Counted from the first letter of the stretch, positions 1 to 5,895 are shown. The stretch: DNA of 9,369 nucleotides from an uncultured Clostridia bacterium (GCA_945834965.1 CAMAHZ010000039.1:1-9369); one strand, 5' to 3'. The notes: a model not told the origin generated them from the letters alone. Translations and numbers: made by a program.

Positions 1-17
1 AATCCCATAATCCCAAC

Positions 18-65
18 CCGTCATTGCGAGCGCAGCCGTAGGCGAAGCGCGGCAATCCAAGACGG
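18..65. repeat. Imperfect palindromic repeat of a dispersed, REP-like type
   Basis: An imperfect palindrome is visible. CCGTC (18-22) matches GACGG (61-65), ATTGC (23-27) matches GCAAT (52-56), and inner GCGC and GCC/GGC segments pair around a short loop near 38-40. The core resembles the GTCATTGCGAGCG...GCAATCC intergenic repeat that I recall as dispersed in many unrelated bacterial genomes. Only one copy lies in this window, so its multiplicity is inferred. There is no open reading frame and no transposase. Confidence 0.6.
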
Positions 66-137
66 TTAATGGCGGACAAACCACCCGCTTGACGGGAATT
101 AATTAGGTCAAGAGCTTAAGCAATTAAGAAACTTCGC

Positions 138-152
138 TGTGGTCGCACCACA
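138..152. promoter_or_regulatory. Perfect inverted repeat in the leader of the LysR gene; possible operator
   Basis: TGTGGT (138-143) and ACCACA (147-152) form a perfect 6-base inverted repeat around CGC. It contains a T-N11-A spacing (138 and 150), the loose hallmark of LysR-type binding sites, and ends about 35 bases before the chosen start codon. An autoregulatory operator or an mRNA leader hairpin are both possible. No convincing -35/-10 pair was found nearby, so the role is inference. Confidence 0.3.
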
Positions 153-186
153 ACAACAAAAAAATTCAATTCAAGAGAAAAAATAT

Positions 187-1068
187 ATGGTAAATTTAGA
201 ATTGTACAGGGTTTTTTACACGGTAGCAAAGTGCGGTTCGTTGACGAAAGCCGCAGACGAGCTTTTCATCTCACAACCTGCCGTATCGCAGGCAATCAAG
301 CAGTTGGAAACTCAGCTCGGCACAACGCTTTTCAACCGAACGCATAGGGGTATGGAGCTGTCTCTGCAGGGCGGCAAGCTCATCTTCAAGCAGGTGGAAG
401 AGGCGTTAAAACTTTTAGACGACGCCGAACAAAAGCTAACCGAACTTCAAACGACTGCGACAGGCACTATAAGAATAGGCGCAACCGACGCAATCTTTTC
501 CAACGTGTTGGCGGATAAAATCGTCAAGTATAACGTAAAATATCCCGGCGTAAAAATCGACCTGATTACGGGCACCACGCCTGAAACGCTCGAACAGCTC
601 AAGACCAACAAGTGCGACATAGCTTTCGTGAATATGCCCGTGGAAGATAAGGACGTAAACCTTACGGGTACGGTTGCTCACCTGACCGACGTGTTCGTCG
701 CAGGCAGGAAGTACGACTATTTAAGGGAGACGGAAGTCAACCTCTCCGACCTGCAGGAATTTCCCCTGCTTATGATAGAGAGCAACACGATTGCAAGAAA
801 GTCTTTAACCGCCTACACGCAGACTTTGGGCGTAAAGTTGCACCCCGATATAGAAGTAGAAAACTGGGACTTAATGCTCAAGTTCGTCACCTGCGGAATG
901 GGCATAGGCTGCGTTCCTCGCGAATACGCTATGCCGTATTTGGAGAAGGGGGAGATTTTCGAAGTTAAGGTAACTCCTTCGCTTCCCGTCAGGGGAGTGG
1001 GTATAGCCCTTCCCAAAAACACCCCGGTGCAGTTTGCGTTAAAAGAGTTTATCGCAATGTTCAAGTAA
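187..1068 (+). CDS. LysR-family transcriptional regulator
   Basis: This is a DNA-binding transcription factor of 293 residues, the usual LysR length. Residues 1-60 form the winged helix-turn-helix, with the typical segment at about 18-37 (SLTKAADELFISQPAVSQAI) and the LFNRTHRG wing near 48-55. A linker helix follows, and residues about 93-290 form the two-lobed effector-binding domain beginning GTIRIGATD. I chose the ATG at 187 because the family almost always starts just before the LxxFxxV helix. The in-frame GTG at 139 would add 16 residues unlike LysR and lies inside a perfect hairpin. A weak purine-rich stretch (AAGAGAAAAAA) precedes the ATG. The gene is convergent with the lysine operon and shares no promoter with it, so nothing here shows that it controls those genes. 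Effector and targets are unknown. Confidence 0.93.
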   Translation: MVNLELYRVFYTVAKCGSLTKAADELFISQPAVSQAIKQLETQLGTTLFNRTHRGMELSLQGGKLIFKQVEEALKLLDDAEQKLTELQTTATGTIRIGATDAIFSNVLADKIVKYNVKYPGVKIDLITGTTPETLEQLKTNKCDIAFVNMPVEDKDVNLTGTVAHLTDVFVAGRKYDYLRETEVNLSDLQEFPLLMIESNTIARKSLTAYTQTLGVKLHPDIEVENWDLMLKFVTCGMGIGCVPREYAMPYLEKGEIFEVKVTPSLPVRGVGIALPKNTPVQFALKEFIAMFK

Positions 1069-1099
1069 TTCACCTGACCAAACTAAAAAAGGTTATAAA

Positions 1100-1138
1100 G
1101 AAAAAACAGCCCGACGGCACGCTCGTGCCGTCGGGCTG
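1100..1138 (-). terminator. Strong intrinsic terminator of the asd-dapA-dapB transcript
   Basis: A perfect 14-base-pair stem (1107-1120 with 1125-1138) closes on a four-base loop. Read on the minus strand it is followed by TTTTTT (1106-1101) and more T residues, so it ends leftward transcripts about 125 bases beyond the dapB stop. On the plus strand the stem is followed by TAAAAC with no T run. It should therefore be a poor terminator for the LysR gene, although the stem could still block or stabilise that transcript. Confidence 0.85.
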
Positions 1139-1155
1139 TAAAACTATTCACCTTA

Positions 1156-1210
1156 ATCTCGGCTTCCCTAAAGAATGTGGGAAGTGGGTCGTGCCTAAGC
1201 ACGAGCCGAT
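1156..1210. other. Foldable intergenic segment, possible three-way junction
   Basis: In the 3' untranslated region of the dapB transcript, three pairings can be seen: TCGGCT (1159-1164) with AGCCGA (1204-1209), CTTCCC (1163-1168) with GGGAAG (1179-1184), and TCGTGC (1189-1194) with GCACGA (1199-1204). Boundary bases are shared, so not all pairs are fully compatible, but two arms closed by one stem are plausible. It matches no RNA family that I recognise. Confidence 0.3.
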
Positions 1211-1263
1211 AGAGTTTGAAAATTAAAAACTAAATTGTTAATTCATTAAGCCATATATGGGGG

Positions 1264-2025
1264 TCAATCGGCTAAAAGGTCGCCCATATTATACTTGCCT
1301 GCGCCCTTGCCTGCAAGCCATTTTGCCGCCTTGATAGCCCCTGCCGCAAATACCTTTTTACTTCTTGCCGAGTGGGAAAGGGTGATAATCTCGTCTTCGC
1401 CGCAGAAGTCAACTTCATGCTCGCCGACAATCGTACCGCCGCGTACTGCGTGTATACCTATCTCGTTGCCGCGCTTGCCGCAAATTCCTTCTCGTCCGTT
1501 CACGTAGGGTTTAGCGTTATCAAACGCCTGATTTGCGCTGTGCGCAAGCATAAGCGCCGTGCCGCTGGGTGCGTCGACCTTTTGCGAGTGGTGTTTTTCG
1601 ATTATTTCAATGTCGAATTTTTCGCCAAGCGTTTCAGCCGCCTGTTTAACGAGCTTGCATAAAAGGTTAACGCCTAACGAAAAGTTGGCCGTCCTAAATA
1701 TTGCAACTTTTTTAGCCGCTTCGTCTATTTTAGAAAGCTGTTCGTCGGTAAAGCCCGTAGAGCCTATTACGACGGGTACGTTGTTTTTTATTGCGTACTC
1801 AAGCTCGCCGTCAAGCGCTTTGGGGGAAGAGAAGTCGATAATAACGTCGGGCTTATCGTTGCCATCGCAGGGCAATTCGGAAAAGCTTTTTACCGTTTTA
1901 ACGCTATTGCTTTCGCCCATCGGGTCAACGCCGCAGATTGCAACCGCCTCGTCGTCGCTATCCAAAAGGCTTAAAATGTTTGCGCCCATCTTGCCGCAGG
2001 CGCCGCAAACCGCTACCTTAATCAT
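1264..2025 (-). CDS. dapB: 4-hydroxy-tetrahydrodipicolinate reductase
   Basis: This enzyme reduces the DapA product to tetrahydrodipicolinate with NAD(P)H in the cytoplasm, on the route to diaminopimelate and lysine. The 253 residues show the N-terminal Rossmann loop GACGKMG (8-14), a GSTGF segment (88-92), and the family signature at 143-157 (EKHHSQKVDAPSGTA). That signature includes the expected catalytic His145 and Lys149 and the substrate-binding SGTA turn. The C-terminus ends in YNMGDLL, as in other DapB proteins. Its ATG overlaps the dapA stop as ATGA, and AGGGG (2040-2036) lies ten bases before the start, so translational coupling is likely. It is the last gene of the operon. Length and motifs are ordinary for the family, apart from Lys in place of the usual Arg in the GRMG loop. 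Confidence 0.97.
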   Translation of the reverse strand: MIKVAVCGACGKMGANILSLLDSDDEAVAICGVDPMGESNSVKTVKSFSELPCDGNDKPDVIIDFSSPKALDGELEYAIKNNVPVVIGSTGFTDEQLSKIDEAAKKVAIFRTANFSLGVNLLCKLVKQAAETLGEKFDIEIIEKHHSQKVDAPSGTALMLAHSANQAFDNAKPYVNGREGICGKRGNEIGIHAVRGGTIVGEHEVDFCGEDEIITLSHSARSKKVFAAGAIKAAKWLAGKGAGKYNMGDLLAD

Positions 2026-2912
2026 AAGTGTTCAACCCCTGCAATTTTAATACATTCGTCCATAATCTTCTTATGTTCGCTCTCAAGCTCGGTCAAGGGT
2101 GCGCGGGGGATACCTGCGTCCAAACCGATTGCACAGCAGCCGTACTTTGCAGGAATGGGGTTAACTTCGGTAAAGCAAGCGTCGATTAAGGGCAAAAGCT
2201 TATCTTCAATCTCGTTCGCCTTATCCAGCTTGCACTCTTTAACGAGAGTGTAAACTTCTTTAACCTGCTTGGGCGCAATGTTGGAAACGACCGAAATAAG
2301 TCCTGCACCGCCTATTGCAAGAATGGGTAAATTCAGGTTGTCGTCGCCTGAATATAAATCCATCTTTCCGCGAATACGTCTCATCGTCTCGCAAATCTGT
2401 TCCATATTGCCGCAAGCTTCCTTAATGCCTGCCATGTTGGGGATTTGGGCAAGAGCTTCCGCCGTAGCAGGCAGAATGTTCACGCCCGTCCTTCCGGGTA
2501 CGTTGTAGGCAATAACAGGAATGTTTACGCTTTCGCAAATGGTCTTGTAATATTCGATTATGCCCTTTTGAGTGCATTTGTTGTAGTAGGGTGTAACGCA
2601 TAAAAGCCCGTCTGCGCCCAACTCTTCGGCAAGTTTGCTCGCCTTAACGGCGTTTGCCGTGCAGTTGCTGCCCGAACCGAATACGACCTTCGCCCTTTTA
2701 TTGACGTACTCAACCGAAAACTTCATAACGGCAATCTTTTCTTCTTCGGTCATAGTGGCGGGCTCGCCCGTGGTGCCAAGAATAACCAACACGTCCGTAC
2801 CGTTTTCAATTTGGTAGTCAATCATTTTACCGAAAACTTCAAAGTTTACGCCGCCGTCAACGTGGAAGGGGGTAACCATAGCCGTAGCCGTTCCGTTAAA
2901 AAATCCTTTCAT
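2022..2912 (-). CDS. dapA: 4-hydroxy-tetrahydrodipicolinate synthase
   Basis: This enzyme condenses pyruvate with aspartate semialdehyde, the committed step of diaminopimelate and lysine synthesis. The 296-residue TIM barrel carries all expected active-site residues: the Thr47-Thr48 pair in GTTGE (46-50), Tyr110 in TPYY, Tyr136 and Arg141 in AYNVPGRTG, and the Schiff-base Lys164 in GIKEA. The GGAGLISV segment near 201-208 is also typical. AAGAGG (2926-2921) sits eight bases before the ATG. The gene lies 64 bases downstream of asd and overlaps dapB by 4 bases, so all three should share the riboswitch-controlled transcript. Feedback inhibition of the enzyme by lysine cannot be judged from the sequence. 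Confidence 0.98.
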   Translation of the reverse strand: MKGFFNGTATAMVTPFHVDGGVNFEVFGKMIDYQIENGTDVLVILGTTGEPATMTEEEKIAVMKFSVEYVNKRAKVVFGSGSNCTANAVKASKLAEELGADGLLCVTPYYNKCTQKGIIEYYKTICESVNIPVIAYNVPGRTGVNILPATAEALAQIPNMAGIKEACGNMEQICETMRRIRGKMDLYSGDDNLNLPILAIGGAGLISVVSNIAPKQVKEVYTLVKECKLDKANEIEDKLLPLIDACFTEVNPIPAKYGCCAIGLDAGIPRAPLTELESEHKKIMDECIKIAGVEHL

Positions 2913-2949
2913 AAATATAACCTCTTAATATTTCGGGTCTGTCTTATTT

Positions 2950-2968
2950 TTGGTCGTCGCCTGACCAA
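2950..2968. other. Small intercistronic hairpin between asd and dapA
   Basis: TTGGTC (2950-2955) and GACCAA (2963-2968) form a perfect 6-base stem with a 7-base loop in the 64-base asd-dapA gap. There is no T run after it on the minus strand, so it is unlikely to terminate transcription. A modest effect on mRNA stability or processing is the most that can be proposed. Confidence 0.25.
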
Positions 2969-2976
2969 GCCTTAAA

Positions 2977-4053
2977 TTAGTCGAAATAACCCTTTGCCGC
3001 AAGCAACTCTGCAAGAAGTACCGCGCCGCCGGCAGCACCCCTTAAGGTGTTGTGAGAAAAGCCGATAAATTTATAATCGAACAGGTTATCTTCTCTCAGT
3101 CTGCCTGCGCAAACCGCCATACCGTTTTCGGTGTTTCTGTCAAGCTTAGGCTGGGGGCGGTTGTCTTCTTCAAAGTAGTGAATGAATTGAGCGGGTGCAG
3201 AAGGGAGCTTAAGTGTCTGGGGTTCGCCTGCAAATTCCGCCCATGCGGCTAAGATTTCTTCCTTAGAAGGCTTGTTTTCAAAGCTTACGAAGCAAGCCGC
3301 GGTGTGTCCGTCGCTTACGGGCACTCTCAAGCATTGAGCGGTAATGGTGGGTGCGCTTGCAGGTACGATTTTGCCGCCTGCCACTTCGCCCCAAATCTTT
3401 AAAGGCTCTTTCTCGCTCTTTTCTTCTTCGCCGCCGATATAGGGGATAACGTTGTCCAAAATTTCAGGCATAGTTTCAAACACTTTACCTGCGCCGGAAA
3501 TTGCCTGATAGGTGGTAACGGCTGCACACTTGATACCGAATTTCTTCAAGGGGTGGAGAAGGGGTACGTAGGACTGCAAAGAGCAGTTGCTCTTAACGGC
3601 GATAAAGCCGCGCTTAGTGCCAAGGCGCGCCCTTTGAGATTTGATAACTTCCAAGTGGTCTGCGTTTACTTCGGGGATAATCATAGGAACGTCGTCGGTA
3701 AACCTGTGTGCAGAGTTGTTGGAAACTATAGGGCATTCAAGCTTTGCGTATTCTTCTTCCAAAGCGCGGATTTCGTCCTTTTTCATATTGACTGCGCAGA
3801 AGCAGAAGTCGACCTGAGAGGCAATCTTTTCCTTATCAGCCGAAGCGTCTAAAACGACTACGTCCTTAAGCTTTTCGGGCATAGGCGCAGTCATAAGCCA
3901 CTTTTTAACCGCGTCTTTATACTTTTTACCTGCGGAATTTGCGCTTGCCGCAAGGCAAACGGGTTCAAACCAAGGGTGGTTTTCAAGCAAGGTTGCAAAG
4001 CGCTGACCAACCATACCGGTTGCGCCGATAATACCCACTTTATACTTTTTCAT
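2977..4053 (-). CDS. asd: Aspartate-semialdehyde dehydrogenase, archaeal/fungal-like class
   Basis: The enzyme converts aspartyl phosphate to aspartate semialdehyde using NADPH, at the branch feeding lysine/diaminopimelate and the threonine-methionine pathways. The 358-residue protein has the nucleotide-binding GATGMVGQRF (10-19), the catalytic Cys157 in SNCS (155-158), and the LRVPVSDGHTA segment (242-252) with the probable catalytic His250. The pattern HPWFE...LAAS..SAGKKY after the Rossmann loop and the spelling of the His segment are those of the archaeal/fungal-like ASADH class. The common bacterial class, as in E. coli, differs here. AAGAAGG (4070-4064) lies ten bases before the ATG. 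It is the first gene of the operon, directly behind the lysine riboswitch and its terminator. The enzyme call is firm; the subclass call rests on remembered motif patterns. Confidence 0.96.
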   Translation of the reverse strand: MKKYKVGIIGATGMVGQRFATLLENHPWFEPVCLAASANSAGKKYKDAVKKWLMTAPMPEKLKDVVVLDASADKEKIASQVDFCFCAVNMKKDEIRALEEEYAKLECPIVSNNSAHRFTDDVPMIIPEVNADHLEVIKSQRARLGTKRGFIAVKSNCSLQSYVPLLHPLKKFGIKCAAVTTYQAISGAGKVFETMPEILDNVIPYIGGEEEKSEKEPLKIWGEVAGGKIVPASAPTITAQCLRVPVSDGHTAACFVSFENKPSKEEILAAWAEFAGEPQTLKLPSAPAQFIHYFEEDNRPQPKLDRNTENGMAVCAGRLREDNLFDYKFIGFSHNTLRGAAGGAVLLAELLAAKGYFD

Positions 4054-4093
4054 ATAGTTTATTCCTTCTTAATAATAATTGTTAATTTTTGTC

Positions 4094-4126
4094 TAAATAA
4101 AAAATACGGCGCAAAGGTGTGCGCCG
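4094..4126 (-). terminator. Attenuator terminator of the lysine riboswitch
   Basis: On the minus strand CGGCGCA (4126-4120) pairs with TGCGCCG (4113-4107) around a six-base loop, followed by TATTTTTTATTT. This is an intrinsic terminator placed between the lysine aptamer and asd, about 40 bases before the asd ribosome binding site. It is the expected OFF state when lysine is bound. Confidence 0.92.
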
Positions 4127-4168
4127 CAAAAAAGGTTTAAGCCTTACTAAATGCAAATAGCGCAACAC
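4117..4168 (-). promoter_or_regulatory. Predicted antiterminator pairing of the riboswitch
   Basis: On the minus strand GTGTTGCGC (4168-4160) can pair with GCGCACAC (4124-4117), giving eight base pairs with one bulged T. The left strand overlaps the 3' side of aptamer helix P5, the following junction and the first base of the P1 3' strand. The right strand is the 5' arm of the terminator. This helix and the ligand-bound aptamer plus terminator therefore exclude each other. AAGG/CCTT (4132-4135 and 4142-4145) can close a small hairpin inside the loop. The pairing is seen; the switching is inferred. Confidence 0.7.
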
Positions 4169-4320
4169 GTAAAGTGACAGTCACACGGGTATTAGCCCGT
4201 ATGCCCAGCCGTTGGCAGATTTTGCCATACGACTTCGGCGGAGATGCCCTTTTTCAATGCGGTCAAGCTCTCACTTGACTAAAGCAAAAGATACTAATGC
4301 TCGTCCGCTCCTCTATTTAG
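4152..4320 (-). promoter_or_regulatory. Lysine riboswitch (L box) upstream of asd
   Basis: This is a five-helix lysine-sensing aptamer in the leader of the asd-dapA-dapB mRNA. On the minus strand P1 is AAATAG (4318-4313) with CTATTT (4160-4155), directly followed by the conserved AGAGGAGC start. The GCGGA/TCCGC helix is followed by GCCGAAG (4239-4233). A hairpin GTCAAG/CTTGAC caps the P2 region. P3 is built on TGGCA/TGCCA. P4 is an eight-pair stem (4203-4196 with 4189-4182), preceded by TGGG and followed by the near-invariant CTGTCAC (4180-4174). Order and conserved blocks match the Thermotoga and Bacillus lysine aptamers as I remember them. P5 is short (CAC/GTG). It should reduce transcription of the operon when lysine is plentiful. 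Confidence 0.96.
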
Positions 4321-4327
4321 CTATGAT

Positions 4328-4356
4328 ATAATAACACAAGCGTATATAAATGTCAA
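4328..4356 (-). promoter_or_regulatory. Consensus housekeeping promoter of the lysine operon
   Basis: On the minus strand a perfect TTGACA -35 (4356-4351) is separated by 17 bases from TATTAT (4333-4328), a one-mismatch -10. Transcription would start around 4320-4322, right at the 5' side of riboswitch helix P1, as expected for a leader RNA. An A/T-rich stretch upstream of the -35 could act as an UP element. Confidence 0.9.
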
Positions 4357-4360
4357 AGTT

Positions 4361-4392
4361 TTTTTCAATCGGTATTAAAATCAATTGAAAAA
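4361..4392. promoter_or_regulatory. Inverted repeat between two divergent promoters; possible shared operator
   Basis: TTTTTCAAT (4361-4369) and ATTGAAAAA (4384-4392) are a perfect 9-base inverted repeat with a 14-base spacer. The right arm covers the -35 of the rightward promoter, and the left arm lies just upstream of the leftward -35. The half-sites start 23 bases apart, close to two helical turns. It could be an operator, or simply two A/T-rich UP-like elements. Confidence 0.4.
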
Positions 4393-4413
4393 TATTTAAC
4401 TATGCTGTATAAT
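4385..4413 (+). promoter_or_regulatory. Promoter of the six-helix membrane protein gene
   Basis: TTGAAA (4385-4390), a 17-base spacer and a perfect TATAAT (4408-4413) form a strong sigma-A type promoter. The expected start near 4420 leaves a leader of about 50 bases before the chosen ATG at 4474. An upstream in-frame ATG at 4402 lies inside the promoter and so cannot be in the mRNA from this promoter. Confidence 0.85.
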
Positions 4414-4458
4414 TATAGCAATATAATCTATAAAACGAGTAGTTTTACGGTTTACTAT

Positions 4459-4463
4459 AGGAG
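4459..4463 (+). promoter_or_regulatory. Ribosome binding site that decides the start at 4474
   Basis: AGGAG lies ten bases before the ATG at 4474. The alternative ATG at 4402 has no comparable site and lies within the promoter, so the shorter protein is preferred. Confidence 0.85.
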
Positions 4464-4473
4464 TTTGAATTTA

Positions 4474-5766
4474 ATGGCTCAAGCAAAGGCTCAAACAAAA
4501 TCTCAATCAAAAGTCAGTTCGTTAGAAGGCAACGAGATAGAAGAAGGTTACGTCCGCACCCACGCACCCGTAAAGGGCAGATGGGGGGATACTTGGAATA
4601 TCTTTAAAAATAACTTCGTGCAGTTCGTAATAATCAACGTGTTTACGTTGTTATTCTTCGTGCCGGGTATTGCCGTTGCGTATTTCAGGGGCGCGTACAT
4701 TTCGCAGATGGGGTTGGTTTATCCCTTCTCGAACAACGCGTTGGGCGTATATCCCATAACGCCCGGTATGGTCGGCTCGGCAGAGAGTATCACTCTCTCG
4801 GCAGACCTGCTCTTCATTTCGCTTCTTGTCGTGGCAGGCTTAATCGCTTCCGTGGGTATCGCCGGCGCGTGCTACGCAACCAAGAAAATGATTAACACCA
4901 ACGGTCAGTTCCACTTAAAGGACTATTTCAAGGGTATCAAAGTAAACTACTTTAACGTTGTTTTCCCCGTGACCGTATTTATGATATTCATCTTCGGCAG
5001 CTTCTGCGTTTCGGACTGGGCAAAGTGGCAGATAGCTCTCGGGTATTCCAAGGGGGGACCCATAACCGCTCAGGTATTTATGATAATAGCAACCGTTCTC
5101 GTCGGAATTATTATGATGTGGATTTTGGCGGTCGGCGTAAGCTACAGGGTTAAGTTTAAATACCTTATCAAAAATTCCTTCGTACTCTTTTTAGGTACGG
5201 TTGTTCAAAGCGTCTTTATGATAGGCTTTTCGCTTATCCCTGCTTGGTTCTTGCTTATAGGCACAACGTCTCAGTTCTTCCTTGTAATCGGTTGCATTAT
5301 CTATATTTTCATAGGTTTCTCGTTTACGATTTTATGCTGGATGGCTTATACGCAATGGGTGTTCGATATGTTTATCACCCCTGCCGTTAAGAGCGAGGAA
5401 GAGGCGAGAAAGGCAAACTTATCCCCCAAACAGCTCGCCGCTGAAAAGCTTGAAGACGAAAAGGCGGCAGCCCGTGAGATTCTCGCCGCCGGCAGGAGCG
5501 AGCTCGTCGGCAGACCCCTTCGTCCTATCGAGGGCGGCACTCAGGTTGCAGAAGTCGGCATTGCGTTCAGCCGTGCAGACGTTGCAAGGGTGGCTAATGA
5601 CAGGGCAAAAATAAGCGACGAAATTAACGCTTATTACGAAGAGCACAAGGGCGAAGCAAAGTACGTAGAGTACGAAAAGATGTTTGCCGAAAGAGAAAAG
5701 GCGTTGACTACAAATAACGGCAAAAAGAAGAAAAAGGTCAACAGAAACAACCTGCTCGGCAACTAA
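4474..5766 (+). CDS. Six-helix membrane protein with a charged C-terminal tail, YesL/DUF624-like
   Basis: No precise function can be assigned. The 430-residue protein starts with a polar, Gln/Lys-rich segment (1-30), then WGDTWNIFKNNF. About six hydrophobic segments follow, near 48-71, 108-134, 161-180, 199-223, 234-263 and 267-290. Residues about 303-430 are hydrophilic, rich in Ala, Glu, Lys and Arg, partly suited to coiled coil, and end in a KKKKK cluster, so this tail is probably cytoplasmic. The stretch around 124-160 (a glycine-rich helix end, then a short loop and KDYFKGIKVNYF) resembles the pattern of YesL/DUF624 proteins, which are integral membrane proteins of unknown function. Those are about 200 residues, so this one is much longer, perhaps with an added tail. 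The fold is a guess from pattern; the membrane call is secure. It has its own promoter, back to back with the lysine operon. No strong intrinsic terminator follows it, so some read-through into hslO is possible. Confidence 0.85.
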   Translation: MAQAKAQTKSQSKVSSLEGNEIEEGYVRTHAPVKGRWGDTWNIFKNNFVQFVIINVFTLLFFVPGIAVAYFRGAYISQMGLVYPFSNNALGVYPITPGMVGSAESITLSADLLFISLLVVAGLIASVGIAGACYATKKMINTNGQFHLKDYFKGIKVNYFNVVFPVTVFMIFIFGSFCVSDWAKWQIALGYSKGGPITAQVFMIIATVLVGIIMMWILAVGVSYRVKFKYLIKNSFVLFLGTVVQSVFMIGFSLIPAWFLLIGTTSQFFLVIGCIIYIFIGFSFTILCWMAYTQWVFDMFITPAVKSEEEARKANLSPKQLAAEKLEDEKAAAREILAAGRSELVGRPLRPIEGGTQVAEVGIAFSRADVARVANDRAKISDEINAYYEEHKGEAKYVEYEKMFAEREKALTTNNGKKKKKVNRNNLLGN

Positions 5767-5785
5767 AAAAAATCGTTAAAACAAA

Positions 5786-5798
5786 GCGCAATATGCGC
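5786..5798 (-). terminator. Weak hairpin with a minus-strand T run
   Basis: GCGCA (5786-5790) and TGCGC (5794-5798) form a five-pair stem with a three-base loop. On the minus strand it is followed by TTTGTTTT. On the plus strand, the direction of the flanking genes, it is followed by CCTAAAAAAA, which is not terminator-like. No minus-strand gene needs it, so a real terminator role is doubtful. Confidence 0.2.
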
Positions 5799-5826
5799 CC
5801 TAAAAAAACAAAGACGACTGCGGCTA

Positions 5827-5895
5827 TACTTTATGGTCGCAGTATTTGTTAAGGCGGGGTAGTTTCGTCTACTCTATGGTCGCAGTATTTGTTAA
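5827..5895 (+). repeat. Partial tandem duplication upstream of hslO
   Basis: A 26-base unit occurs at 5827-5852 and 5870-5895, 43 bases apart, with one mismatch; the last 21 bases are identical. The core reads TATGGTCGCAG...GTTAA. In the first copy the CGCAGT pairs with ACTGCG (5817-5822), and the stem can be extended by wobble pairs to nine (5817-5825 with 5835-5843), followed by ATTTGTT. That copy is thus a weak terminator-like hairpin; the second copy lacks an adjacent partner. The segment lies in the 215-base gap between the membrane protein gene and hslO. It could be a duplicated protein-binding site, a remnant of a duplicated hairpin, or replication slippage. Confidence 0.75.

Noticed and set aside
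139..186. GTG start giving a 309-residue LysR protein
   Set aside because: The added 16 residues do not fit the family, and the codon lies within a perfect hairpin; the ATG at 187 starts exactly at the helix-turn-helix domain.
1107..1138. The long hairpin as terminator of the LysR gene
   Set aside because: On the plus strand the stem is followed by TAAAAC without a T run; the T run lies on the minus strand, so it serves the dapB side.
1251..1260. CCATATATGG palindrome just after the dapB stop
   Set aside because: It is a ten-base A/T-rich palindrome with no promoter or gene start beside it; chance occurrence is likely.
1559..2050. 163-codon plus-strand reading frame opposite dapB
   Set aside because: It is antisense to a fully supported dapB, low in recognisable features, and shows no ribosome binding site or promoter that I could see.
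3553..3852. 99-codon plus-strand reading frame opposite asd
   Set aside because: It lies antisense to conserved asd motifs including the catalytic cysteine region; it is a shadow frame.
4402..4473. Upstream in-frame ATG adding 24 residues to the membrane protein
   Set aside because: It lies inside the spacer of a consensus promoter, has no ribosome binding site, and the added residues look like translated A/T-rich leader.
5832..5895. CRISPR-like repeat-spacer arrangement
   Set aside because: There are only two copies with a 22-base gap, no further units, and no cas genes nearby.
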